Source of the DNA: Corbicula japonica
Taxonomy: Eukaryota; Mollusca; Bivalvia; Venerida; Cyrenidae
Direction: 5' to 3'
Length of the DNA: 64,000 bases
Assembly: GCA_038501625.1 (NCBI GenBank)
Contig: JAZAYU010000124.1
Coordinates: 1,488,001 to 1,552,000 of the forward strand
Shown here: one piece after another, positions 1-12,900 of the stretch
How positions within the stretch are numbered: position 1 is the stretch's first letter
Layout: the number at the start of each line of letters is the position of its first letter
The notes under the pieces: generated by a model
Told to the model about the DNA's origin: nothing
The model's input: the letters and a program-made list of their open reading frames with translations, nothing else
Databases searched by the model: none
Translations under genes and position numbers: made by a program

Positions 1-413
1 CCTCACTACTGTATATGATTGCTATTAGTAGTTTGTTATTCTCCTGCTTCTGTATTGTAGTTGACAGTGGCTTGATTTCCTCCTACCTTTACAAAATGTG
101 AATTAAATGTCACAAGTTGTGCTGTCTATTAACTTGCCACCTGGATATTATTTATGGAAGTCATACTATCAGTTATTTTGCCACTTACATATGGCATGAG
201 GAAGCTGTGCTGACACATGCCCTTTTAGTTCATTGTTTTTGAATCTCTTTCATTGCTAGCAAGAGGTGTTTCCAAAATTTACTGTTACACTTCTGGTTAC
301 CAGTATTTATATTCTACTTGTTTATCTGCCAGAGACAAAAATGACACTGCATGCATGAACTGTCAGAAGCTGTTTGTTATCTTGTAATATTGTAGTATTT
401 TCAGTTGTGGACC

Positions 414-555
414 TTAACCCTTTCCTCCATAGACACACCTTTATTGCGTAGGCGAACAGTTTAGATCCAATCAGCCGGCACAAATGTGCCGGCTGATCTG
501 GATCTACACTGGTCGCACATGCGTAAAAATGCGTATTTATGGAGGAAAGGGTTAA
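414..555. repeat. P1 palindromic repeat
   Basis: Short reference copy of family P1. Terminal arms 'ttaaccctttcctccat' and 'tggaggaaagggttaa'; inner arms 'gatccaatcagccggcacaa' and complement. The family is 140-250 bp, non-coding and palindromic. Confidence 0.9.
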
Positions 556-733
556 TAGATCAGCTGATAATTCTACAAGTTTGCAGTTAATTTCTTTATT
601 TTGTAAAGCATAGGTTTTGTACATTGTGAAGCAGAAAACAGGCTAATAGAGGTTCTGATTAACTGTTTCAAGAAGTGACCTCTTATATTGCATCAGGCTC
701 TGAAATGTTCAGGCCGTCAAATAGCTCAACTCT

Positions 734-941
734 TTTCTCACTATATATGCCTTTTGAAGCATGTGTGACCATTGTAGATCTAGATCAGGATCTGCACTGT
801 TCACTTTTTGATCAGAAATAACCTAATAAATAAAAAAGTGAACAGTGCAGATCCTGATCAGACAGCACAAATGTGCCTGCTGATCTGGATCGTCAGTGTC
901 CACCCATGCCATAAAGGCGTATATACGGAGGAAAGGGTTAC
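734..941. repeat. P1 palindromic repeat
   Basis: Inner arms 'gatcaggatctgcactgttc' and complement around a 'gatcagaaataacctaataa' loop. The left terminus is degenerate, the right terminus intact. Confidence 0.85.
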
Positions 942-1397
942 TTGAGTTATTGTGATTAGTACCTGTATGATTTTTAGGCACATTGTATGGAATATTTCTT
1001 CAGAAATATTTAAAAAAAAAAAGAAGAGATATTAGCTGCTTTAAGAATACCCTTGATAGCTGTTAATTGTAGCCCTAAATTAACCAAATCGGGGCATGTT
1101 TTATACCTGCTGTATTCCATGCTCTGTGAATATTGTATGAGTTCAGGAACCTGATATTGATCTACGCTGTAATTACTCCACACTGTGCCATATGTTCAAG
1201 TTTGTTTGATCTCACTGCAGTTCTGTGAAGTGGCCTTGACCTTTAAATAGAATCACTTCTTCTGTAGAAGTAAATCAACTGCTAAAAAGAAAACATGTCT
1301 CTGAAAATAAGCACATAAATTTATTCTTAAATAATTTCTCCCGCTTAAATAATTTCTCCCACTACTGCCTTTGGAAATATTATGTTCAGTGTTTTGT

Positions 1398-1635
1398 TAA
1401 CCCTTTATTCCATCAGATATGCTTTCTATCCATGAACAAACAGTTCTAGATCAACCAGCACTTTCATGCCTTTTGATCAGGGTCTGCATTGTTCACTATT
1501 TGATGCATTAGCTAATTTATAACAATGAAAGGAAAAGTTTAGATCCAAATCAGATGGCATGGACATTCCAGCTGATCTGGATCCACACTGGTTGCACGTG
1601 CCATAAACTGCCTTAAATTGGAGTAAGGAGTTTAA
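1398..1635. repeat. P1 palindromic repeat
   Basis: Degenerate termini 'ttaaccctttattccat' and 'ttggagtaaggagttt'; inner 'gatcagggtctgcattgttc'. Confidence 0.8.
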
Positions 1636-3100
1636 TGAACAACAGTCTTCTACAGTCATACTAACAGCATGATGGACTTGCAGATTGTTCAAAAGGGAGA
1701 CGTACTCTAAGATATGTTAACCTTGGCCCTGCTTTTCTATTGTGATTCATTCAGAATGTTTAAACAAGAGATAATTTCTTTGAAGAATTGCTGAAATTTC
1801 TCATTGTAAAATTCTTTGATGATCTCTAGCCACATCGCAGAATTATTTGTTCAGAGTGTAAATATACATTAATAAACTTCACATATTCATAGTGTCCCTA
1901 GTTAGGAAGATCTTGATGTGTTTATCTAGTAAAGAATTTATATTAGCCAGAAGAAAAATGACAATTATACCGTATAGAGGCCTTGAAAACAATTTTGATA
2001 TGATTTAAAAAAAAATAAGTGTCTTTATCTATGATTGTAATTCTATGTTTGCACTGGATGTTCTTTGAGTGTTTACTTAATGTTTACGATTAATATCCAG
2101 CAATAAGCCCTATGTAACATTGTTAAGCCTATGAGATGATCAGTTCTGATAAATCATTGATCATCGTATTTATGTCTTCAAAAATCAGTCATTATCAACA
2201 AATACGTTACAATGCATTCTTCAAAATGTTTGTACTCAAATTTCATACCATGTAAAAATGCACCTACAAAATATCATGAATGGCTGTATTTATGTTTGTT
2301 GAAAAGAAACTGGGTAATTGCTGTATAGAATGGATCTTTAAGAAGTGTAGGTAGTAATTATTGAATTTGAAAGTGTCGTAGAAGGACGGTATGACAGATT
2401 GAAGGAAATAGAAACTGGTGATCTGCTCATTCATGCAACGTTAAATATTCTTTGATGGTTTCTGTGTGTGGAAGCTTTAAAGACCTGTCAGGAATAACTT
2501 ATCTACTGAAAATGCATAATGGTGTATTACTTCAGTGTGATATAAAAGTAATAAACAAGAAAGAAAAACAAGCTTGGATTTGAAGTTATGCTGTCAGGAA
2601 ACATTAACTGAAAGGATCATGATATGAGACTGAAAAAAATACAACAACTTGAGGGCATATTTCAGGGTATTTCTTCATATTTTATGAGTTATTGTTCTAT
2701 TATTGTTTTACTATACTTATAATGTCCTTTACTCATTAATACATGGGTGACCAGTTTGGATCCAGATCACCCAGCACATATGTGCTATTTGATCTATATC
2801 TACAATGTTTGCCTCCTGGTAAGAAAAAATGTGAATAGTGAATTTAAAAGTGAACAGTTTAGATCCTGATCAGACTGCACAGAGATGTGTCACCAGATCT
2901 GGATCTAAATTTTTTATTAAACATACAATTTGTCTGGATTGCTTTTAAAGAAAACTTATCAATCATGTTAAGTCTTGTGAAATTTACTATCACAAACAAT
3001 AGAGGGTGTATCAAAACGAGTCAGTTAATTTCCAAATCAATATGGCAAGGCATCGGGAGATTTACTGTTATTGGGATATGACAGTCCACTGAAAGGGGCT

Positions 3101-3356
3101 TTAACCCTTAACTCCAAAGATACTCCTTTGCAGCTACTCCTTTAATGTGTGGATGAACAGTGTAGATCCAAATCAGCCGGCAAATCCCTGCCATCTGATC
3201 AGGGTTTGCACTGTTCGCTTTTTGATTTGTAAGGTTTTTTTCTGAACAAAAAGCGAACAGTGCAGATACTGATCAGATGGCATGGATGTGCCTGTTAATT
3301 TGGATCTATACTGGTCACACATGTGATGAAAATGTTTAAATGGGGAAAAGAGTTAA
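3101..3356. repeat. P1 palindromic repeat
   Basis: Termini 'ttaacccttaactccaa' and 'ggggaaaagagttaa'. The inner 'aaaaagcgaacagtgcagat' arm matches its complement. Confidence 0.85.
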
Positions 3357-3412
3357 TAAATTTATCACAATATATTACTTTTAGTAAATACATTATAAAC
3401 AAAACACAGTAA

Positions 3413-3820
3413 AGCTTAAAGCACCCAAAACTTAAGTAACAATATACTATTGAAAAATCATATTTGTCCATTATAGACTCCAATATATAAACTCTCTAAC
3501 AGAACACAAAAGGTCCGATCGAATTCTTTCTTATAGACGGGATTTTCAATGATATTGTTAAATTATCGTTAACAAACTTTTAAGAAGCTAGATATAATGG
3601 AGCTATATTTAGCACCGACGAAGAGACCACTTCATGCGCGGTCTCGATTTCTGTGACGTTTCGGAAATCCTACTTTTGCTTTTAGTCACGCGGACCAAAT
3701 TTATTTTAGTAAATTAACATTTATTAGCCCGAACTAATGCTGCAAATTTGTGCCTATAGTTCCAAATACATGTAATATTTAATACAAGAGCGGGTTAAAT
3801 TGAAGTAATGCCGCTTTAAG
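3413..3820 (+). mobile_element. ~410-bp dispersed element, copy 1
   Basis: About 80-90% identical by eye to the reverse complement of 23878-24268. Ends are short inverted repeats ('cttaaagc' ... 'gctttaag'). No coding capacity. It looks like a non-autonomous element. It ends 33 bp before the exon 1 acceptor. Confidence 0.8.
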
Positions 3821-3853
3821 GATTACTGTATTGAAGCTGTTTCATGATTTCAG

Positions 3854-3985
3854 TTCCGTGCTGGCAGTACTATGGGTTCTACCAAGGACACTGAGGATTT
3901 CATGGTCCCCACACATGACAGCCAGAGCGACTCAGACAAGTCAGAATCCCAGACCTTACCCAAAACTGAAACCATGGAAACACAG
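3854..3985 (+). CDS. AKAP9: Exon 1 of window: acidic, Ser-rich segment; possible alternative start
   Basis: Acceptor follows 'catgatttcag'; donor is 'cag|gtgtgt'. It has 44 codons, phase 0 to 0, polar and disordered (DSQSDSDKSESQ). An in-frame ATG at 3872 could initiate translation, but the frame stays open back to the acceptor, so an internal exon fed by exons left of the window is more likely. The acceptor sits about 33 bp after the end of a dispersed repeat (3413-3820). Confidence 0.75.
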
Positions 3986-6900
3986 GTGTGTAATAACTTA
4001 TCTGCTTGTTGATACTTTGCATTTATTGAAGCCAGGGTGGCTAGCTTACCAGGTAGAGCTTTAGACAGCTAACCCCGGACACATGTTAAATTCCATGCCA
4101 TGATGTCAGTGGATTGTGAATATTATACTTATGAAGTATATAGACAAAACCTCTCACTCAGCACAAGTGACTTGGGTGACTAGTCTATTTTCAAATTATT
4201 GTGGTTGAATTACAAGCCACAAAATCATAAAGCTCAGACTTAAAACTTGATCAGCTGATTGGGTGAAATTAAGCTCTGTCTCCAAACTGACTAATCGAAG
4301 CTAGAGGTTTGACAATCTTAGCTTTATGATTGTGCATAGTCTTGTCTTTCAAATACTGAATTATTTCATGAAAAAAGTTTCTGTTGCCTTTCTTTCATAC
4401 AAAGTTTTTTCTTCCATTTTACCTGTAAAATTCATGAAAGGGGTTTTCGCTGTCAGTTTTCAATTCAATGAAAGGTTATATTTCTGGCACTTGCAGCATG
4501 AGAATGCATGGGAGAATTTGTCCTACTCTCAGCGTGAGAATTCATTCAGTCTGTCTCTGTTGTGTATTGGGATAATGTAAGGTGCATAAATTGAGCAAAT
4601 CCTGTGTTGTGGAATTATCATGAAAACATGCCTATTTACTGTAATGGATTCAATTAAATTAAGATTTCCAGATTAAACTATGCAGGAGATTTTTTGAAAG
4701 AAAAGGAAATTATATTGAAAGAGCATGTCACCTGCTTAAATTAATATTTGAAATTCAATAAAAATATACTTTGTGAATTGCTGCATGTAAGTTATCAATG
4801 CATGCAATTTTTTCTTGAACATTTTTGAGCAAAGTTAAATCAGATGAAACTTGCTAGTATCAACATGGTACCTGTTGTTTACACAATATTCAGGTCCCAG
4901 GCAATAGGAGTAACTAGACTTGTGTAGACCAAGATAAGCTTGCATATCTGTCCGGACTGGGTCTACATTGTTTGCTCTTTATGTTCTTATTTGTGAAAAC
5001 ACCCATATTAATTATGACTGAACGAGCACAATGTGAAACTTCTGTAAATCCTATATAAAGTAAGTGGATTTAAACTACACAGATATAGCGCATATCACAT
5101 GTTCGACCAGTGTAGATACATAGTAGCATGCAATTATGAGTAGTCTGAACTGAATCTACACTGTTCACTTTAAGATTCATTAGATTATATATGAGTTAAA
5201 GGGAACAGTGTAAATCCAGATCAGGCTGCATGTGTGTCCATTGGTCACCCATGTGATTAAGGCATACGATGAGGAAAAGGATAAAGGGTTAAAATTAATG
5301 ATGATTCTTTGTTGTTTCAGCAATTTTCTGCTCGCAGCGGGGAGGACAGATCAGCTGAGGTATCTCAGGGTGAAGAAGACTCCCCGCTACAGGACACCAT
5401 GGACGAGATGGCAGTCCAGTCTCTAGATGATACCTCGATGGACCAGTCCAGAGGGACATTACGAGGAGTGGACACGACGCAAGATACAGAGTTAATACAG
5501 TTCTCCGAGGAAGATGAGGAAACTGATAAATCCATAGAGGAAGGTTAGCTTGATGTCAGTCATTTGGTTTATAGTGCATAGAAAGGATGAGGGGTGGGGT
5601 GGTGGGTGGAGCCTACTTTTGTTGCACTGTGTAAATGGTATATTGAATGACCGCTTCAATATTTTATGCAGATGGATGGATGAAATAACACATGTCAAAC
5701 TGATTATAAAGGTGAAAAGAGGTGGAGGTAATGGGAAGGCGGGCATTGAAGTCATTTACAAATTAAAACTGCTGACAAACTGAAATGAAATATAGTGTTT
5801 AACATCTCATGTTGTTGAATTGTACTTCCAAAACTTCCAACTAGTATGTTATCAAACATGAATGCTTTGCTAGCAATTACAACTTTTACAAAATAAGTAA
5901 TTCTACCATTATACAATTATGTCCTATGTATAATGTTTAAGCCATCAATCCATCTGGAATCTTAGTGACAAATGTACCCATACCTTCCTAATGCAGGCTA
6001 CATTATTCTAAAAAAATTTTTACAGAACATTTGATATCTTAATAAAAGGCCCTGCATATACCTGATATGTTGTTGTTGTAGACACAGCGACTCAGAGGAC
6101 TGACCGCAGCACCCCTACAGCACTACTGCAGACCCTGGGCTACGGGGCTGAGATCCCTGGTGGACCCACTGTCAAGTCGCTAGATGACACTACTGACTCC
6201 TCCATCCGTGCCTCGGACAGAGAGGAAATGGTTATCAGGATCAGAGAGGTGACATAAATGTCTATTCCATCCTTATTGACATCTCAAAACCTTGTTAAAA
6301 CCCTTTATGAATTGGATACGGCTTATACCTCATATTTGTGGGCCAGAATAATCTATTGAATCTTAAAGCAAACACTGTTGATCTTGATCTAACTGTACGG
6401 ATGTGCAGGCTGATCTGGATCAACAATGGCTGTACATACAGATCTGGATCAACACTGTTCATTTGTGCAACTTTTTGAAGATATGATATGAAGGGTTAAA
6501 ATAAGAACTTGTTTCACACCGGCTGGCTGGTTATGCTATGCCATGTTCAGTCACTGGGCAGGTCATAGGTGTTCTACAAGATAACTTGATGGAGGACATC
6601 AGGCCATGTGCACAACTCTTGTAGGCCTGACTTGAATTTCCAATCAATCAGTTATCATTGTTAACCACATTATGTTCAAGGAGTCCTTCGCTAAGTATGC
6701 AATAAACTTGTGCACATAGCCAGCAGGTCTCCAGTGTCTCAGGATCAGCTGTCCATTATACAGAAGATTAAGATTTATAAGCAGCAATCTGTTGCTTGTT
6801 TCCTACCATTAGGTGCTGATTCATGTGAAAGCCATGAACAGTGGACAGATCTTAGCACACTTTATTCTTGGTAGGTAACGAATGCCTGCACACCACTCTG

Positions 6901-9900
6901 GTGAACATTTTAAATGGAATAACCAAACAGAACTAATTTGTATATTCTGTCAAAAGACTTAATGAATTGTAGATGCAAACTATGTCTGATAGTAATTTGT
7001 TAAACGTCTCAGTCATGGCCAATTCCCTGACAGTCAAAATTAAGAAAGTTGAAGATCTGTGCTAAATATCCTCACAGCTCGTTAATTATTTAACCAGAAA
7101 TCAATTCTGCTCTCGTGAAGTACTTGACTTACTTTGTCTTAAAGAATGTGTTCTCACGGACTTGAAGCAAAATTTTGGAATGATGAGCTTCAGAATTAGG
7201 ATAAGGAAACAGTAGCACCTTCACAATGGATATAACAGTTATGATGGGACATAAAGCGTTAACACAGAAAATGTGACTTTAACATGATATATCTTGATGG
7301 GAAGTTTGTAACTGTTAAATATGAATGGGATACAAACTAGTCTTAGGAACAGGGTGATCAAAATCAATGGAAAGTTACAACAGGTACACAAAGACTTAAT
7401 TTACCAATATATTAATTAGTGAAATTTATTTTTCATACTGAGGATGCACTTATATTAGCAGGTAAAAATTGTGTGTTTATTCGACACTATTTTTATTGGT
7501 ACATAATTTTGTGAAATATGATTATCTCTATGATTTCTGTGTGTTTTGATTGTATGATGTAACCCTATGATAACAGCAAACTTCCCACAGTTAATCTGTG
7601 AATATTTTTCCTATTGTCAATCCATTGTTGAACTGTCATAGGAAGCCTTTTAGTATCTAATGACAAATAAAAATGGAAACAAGAAGTTGTAAAAGTGATT
7701 GGTGAACGTGTTTTGCTTGTGATTACCTGTCTGTCACCTGATCTGCTGTAGTCAGCGTATAAAAAAATCTGCCATATTATGCTGCACTTTATGTAAGCGG
7801 ACAAAATCACTTTCATCAATTTATTGTGGTATCATTACATTTCTTTGGAATGAATTTCGCCGCATATGCACTATTCGTGCAGGCATACAAACGTGCATTT
7901 GAATTACTCTGTTAAGACATATTTTTTCATGGTGAAAATTTGCTTGGGTTTAAATAAGTGCTTTTTCACTTGGACTTACTATGTAAAATTGAAACCAGTG
8001 AGAATTATAATGAAAACACATATTTGAAATTTATCCTTTTTATTAATTTTAGTGGCAACAGCTATTTATTTTGATTAATCCTATGATTAAAAAAAAGATT
8101 ATTGAAACTTCAGAACACTTTTTGGGATAGATTTTGTTCAATCTGGGTAAAGTTCAGTGATCAGAATTTATATACTCAGTCTTGTACTTGACTTTGATAT
8201 TGATGTATATTTCAGCTGGAGTCAGAGGTTGAGGATTTACGTCACAGACTGAAGGGGGAGCTGAGCAAGCAGGACGAGCAGATGGAGCGGCTGGATCGCG
8301 AGAAATCCGAGGAGAGTAACCTTGTAGCCATGTTGAGAGGCGATATTGAACGGCTAAATAGCGACAGGTAGGTGCAAGCATTTTTAAATTTAATTGAAAA
8401 GATTGTAAGAAACATCGCAGCCATTGAGTGGCTTTAAACTGACATGTCTCGGAACTTGTGTACTTTGACCAAAAATGTACTTTACATCCCTTTTATTTTA
8501 TTCCCTTTCAGATGTAAAATTATGCTCTTTTTCCCCAAATTATAAGTTTTCATGTCTTCTCCTGGGTTTTGAGCACTGCAACTTAAGGCATTATGTAGAA
8601 AAATAGTTGAAAGCCATTCAAAGTGGGATTTACTGTAGATGGGTTTACAAAAACAACGAACACACTGTATTATTATAAGGCTAAGCTACAAAATGAGTCC
8701 CTCACCCATGTTGATGTATCTCTACAGAGATGCCCTACAAAGCACCAACGAGCACCTGCTGGGTTTGCTGTCCGATGCCGTCAAGACTTATATGGGAGTA
8801 GAGGAATCCATTACTAAAAAGATGAAGGGCATGATGGACAAGTCTGGGGTTAAAGGTCGACCCGGGTCAGCCGAGAGAAGGAGGACCCCACCCCCAAGCA
8901 AGAAACTATCTCCAGCTACATCTCCTGGTAGACTTAGTCCAGGGAAAGCTGAAGGTAACACCATTATATACTACTGAAAGTTTGCCAAGCACCAAGTTCA
9001 TACCTGTGAACCCTCCCGACTTAGGCGGGAGACTCCCGATTTTTAAGTCCAATCTCCTGTCTCCCGCATATTATGCTATTTCTCCCGACTTTTGACATTT
9101 CCATGTAACATTTACTAAATCTCCCCATTAAAATACATTTACGATCATGCTTTCATCACGTGAGAACAAATTAGACTGGTTTACGATATTTTGGCGCCTT
9201 TTTGAATGACAGGAAGTCGTAAATGGATTACCAGTCAATGAAATGTCATGCATGGCCTTGAACTTCAGGCAGGTTGATGTTTTGGTAACAATTATTGATT
9301 TTCTCACCTTACATGTGCACAAATGAAATTACCGAGTTGGTCATTAGCATTAGGGTACTGGTGGACAACACGCACTTTAGATTGATGCTCGTGATAAATT
9401 TCAAAGTGCTACTAAGAAAGCGTGTTAACTGTTAAAGCTATTGAAGATGAACTGGAATGGTCACCAACGAATACACTGTTGGATATGACAAATAACAGGG
9501 GTGGATCTAGAGGGGGTTCAGTGGGGTTGATTGACGCCACTTCTTGGGCCAGAATGTATGAAATCATCATATGACTGACACAAACAACCCCTTTCCTGGA
9601 AATCTTCCGTCTAATCCTGAGTAAGATAGTGATTGTTTAACTGTTTTGCTGTCGATTCTTTATGTCAAATAAATTATTTATTTATTAAAAAAATATTTTA
9701 TTTATGTTTAGTAGTGTTTGTAAACTAGAGGTCTCAGAATAAAAGTATATCCGACAAGAAAAACAAGAGTACCGTAAATTTGATATATTCTCAGTATCCC
9801 GAGCTAAAAATGTTCAACAATTTACTATAAAACAACGCTTCGTAAAATCTCCCACTTTTTTACCCGGATCTCCCACTTTTTTGGAGTCAATCTCCCACTT

Positions 9901-12900
9901 TTTTGGAGTCAATCTCCCACCTGAGCACGAATAAAGGTTCACAGGTATGCAAGTTAACAAAACATCATTGGGAAGTCTACATTATATATTTTTATGTTGG
10001 AAATCATTTAGTGATGTCAGACTTCCCGAAAGTTAAAAAAACCCATCAGACATTCGGTCAGACAAGATTTGACAATCTGTTAAAAGGAGTTATCATTTCA
10101 AATTTTGTCTGAATTTTGTCTGACACTTGGTCTGGTAACATAAGAAATTATGTCAGACCGGCCCAAATTTTACAGACAGGTCTGTCGGTCTGGGAACTTT
10201 CAGTAAGTCTGTGATGTATGGAAATACCGGAGATTATTGTAAGTTGACACTCATAGCTGTATTAAGCAAAAATTGAGATTTTTTCAGTTATCAACATCAG
10301 CATACCATCTTTAATATCATCCCACAAATTCCAAAATAAATCCTGAAAACATATTAGCATTGTTAAAGCATTTATCTGTATAGTTTGTAAGTCACTAATC
10401 ATGTGCTTAACAAGAAAAAAAATAAAATAAAAACTAAGATGAAGAAACATCAGACAACATTACGCTATTCAAAATGGATATAACCTAAATAGAAAAAAAT
10501 TCTGTATTTTTCTTGATGAAGAACAAGAGTTCGAAAATTCGAAAAAAAGAGTGATAATTTTAAATATGAAAAACTAGTAACTATATACTTGTATATAGAC
10601 GGTGATGCTGAGGACACGAGCATTGTCTCCAATGTGACAGACGAGGGACTGGACCTGTCACAGAGGATTGCTGACAGTATCTTCCAGGGCCCGGAACTCG
10701 CCTCCGAGGAAGAAGAACTTCTTACTGGTTTGTATATCTGCTTTCTGACTGCTTTGTCCTGTGTTATTACTATATAGTCTGTTTGCATGGTTTGGTGTGT
10801 ATTTTGTTATGCTTATATTCATATTATAGTAAACATCAAAGATTTAGTGTTAACATCATCATAATTCATGCATTGAAAGCCAGAAGGTGTCATCAGCCTT
10901 CTTGGTTGAGTTGCTGATGACCATTTCTGGCTTTCCATGACCCCCGTCTGGTGTTGATTATACCTTTTGGCTTTCTGTGACCCCTTCTGATGTTGATGAC
11001 CCCTTATTGCTTTTGTTGACCCCATCTGGCTTTTAATGGGTGATATTTAATATTTTTCCAATGCAATATAATTACCTTACAGCTTTAAGCATTTTTCTGT
11101 AATGAAATATTGAATATTGTCGATTTGGACAATCACTTCTAAAGCAATTTTCTAATAGAAATATTTGTCTAAAACACTTGTTTTATTGTGCTCTGGTTTT
11201 TAGTTTGGCATACTCAGATGTTCACACATGTAACATTGAATACCAGAAATACAAAAAGCTGAAGTCTTAAACATCAAAAACAAGAAAGTCATTTAATATT
11301 GGTCAGATAAGGACGTGTAGTATATCCCTCCAGAGTAAACTTGAAGTAACTACCAAACTGGCCACACTGCTTTGCCAATTTCTCCTTATATTTAAAAACA
11401 TTTGTTTTTCATCTTAACACATAAAAACTTTGCATGATTAGTTTGATGTAATGTTAACCCTTTACTCCGTAGCTACACCTTTATTGCATGGTGGGGGGGA
11501 CAGTGTAGATCCAGATTAGTTGGCACATTCATGCCGTCTAATCAGGATCTAAGATTTATTAGGTTATTTTTTACCAAGATTAGATCAGTGCAGATCCAGA
11601 TCAGATTGTACAGATGTCCCAGCTTATCTGGATATACACTTGTCACGAATGCATTAAAAGGCATATGTACTGAGTAAAGGGTTATTGCTTGCTTCTGATT
11701 ACATTGCTGTTAGTATTGGCTCCATATATATAATCTCCTTGTTAGCACCTGCTGATCTATGACCTTTCTATACTCTTATATTATTGATAGAGATTTTAGA
11801 CAAAAGCCACCATGATGATACAATGATACTGTCTTTGTATATTCGTTGTAAGATCATTTTGGTTATTCCCTTTCTTTTGTTGTAATCCTTTGTTATAAAA
11901 TGTTACACTTGAGAGATGATGTCTCTGACCTTTTAAACTTCACACAAGTGTGTACCCTGTAAAAAAGTCTGAGAACAAATGCCATAACTTTGCAACTAAT
12001 GAAAATACTTTCACCTATTTGCACAAAAAATGTTCACCTTAATGAAACAAAATTGCGTGCCCAAAAACCTTGGCTCATCTTCAAAGTTCAAGGTCAAAGG
12101 GTTAAAAGGGCAAATTTTGACTAAAATTCTGGTATGCAGAACATAATTTTGTATCCAATGTAGGGATCACATCCAATCTTCACAACAGTGTTAACCTTTA
12201 ATCTTTTTTCAGAGACTAACTTTGCAACCCATTTCATCAAAATTCAGAAAAATAATCCCCTCAATATGATGGGTGTCATGTGTCAATATCCATAACCTTG
12301 GGTAGGCCTCAGAGGGAGCAGGAGTTGGGGTTAACCCCTATTCATCCCCAACTCCCCTATGTATTGGGGACATCAGTCACAGCCCCCTCTGTATTGGGGA
12401 CATCAGTCACACTATGTTGACTTTCTTCTTGCTTGAGCTATTTGTAACTTATTTTATAATGTTGTAGGTTCCAGCAGTAAATAAAAAAAATGAATTGAAT
12501 TTATTTTAAATTTAGTTAGTTCTCCAGTGTAATATTTTCTAAAAATAGTAACCTCTAGTCATGTGATAATTATGTGACTGCATAGACATGGATATAAAAG
12601 TATATGAGCAATTTCCTGCTAATCCATTGAGTCCTTGATTTAATCGGAAGTGTTAACAAGTACTTGTGATGAAGTATTTGTCACTGTAATTTTACTACAT
12701 TGAAACTAATATGGCTTACATGTGATATGTGTCGTTAACTTACTGTTTTACTTTGTGAGTTTATGTGTGTGCTGTGTTGTTTTTTTTTTAAAATTTATAT
12801 ATGTAAACTTACAAGTTGACAAGTGTGCTAGTTGCACACTTAATATAACTTATTTAATTGATGGTGAATTACTATAAATTCAGCATATAGTCTAATTTTG

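Larger units (their letters stand above)
1..3853. other. Region with no supported exon (probable intron or upstream sequence)
   Basis: AT-rich sequence with no ORF that looks coding. It carries P1 palindromic repeats (414-555, 734-941, 1398-1635, 3101-3356, and a degenerate one near 2722-2910). A further repeat at 3413-3820 is shared in inverted orientation with 23878-24268. The short ORFs here come from the repeats. It is probably an intron of the same gene, but an upstream promoter region cannot be excluded. Confidence 0.6.

Noticed and set aside
322..624. 100-codon minus-strand open frame with 'DPDQPAH' type text
   Set aside because: This and similar frames (1477-1692, 22110-22298, 47471-47761, 49803-50198) are translations of P1 palindromes, not genes.
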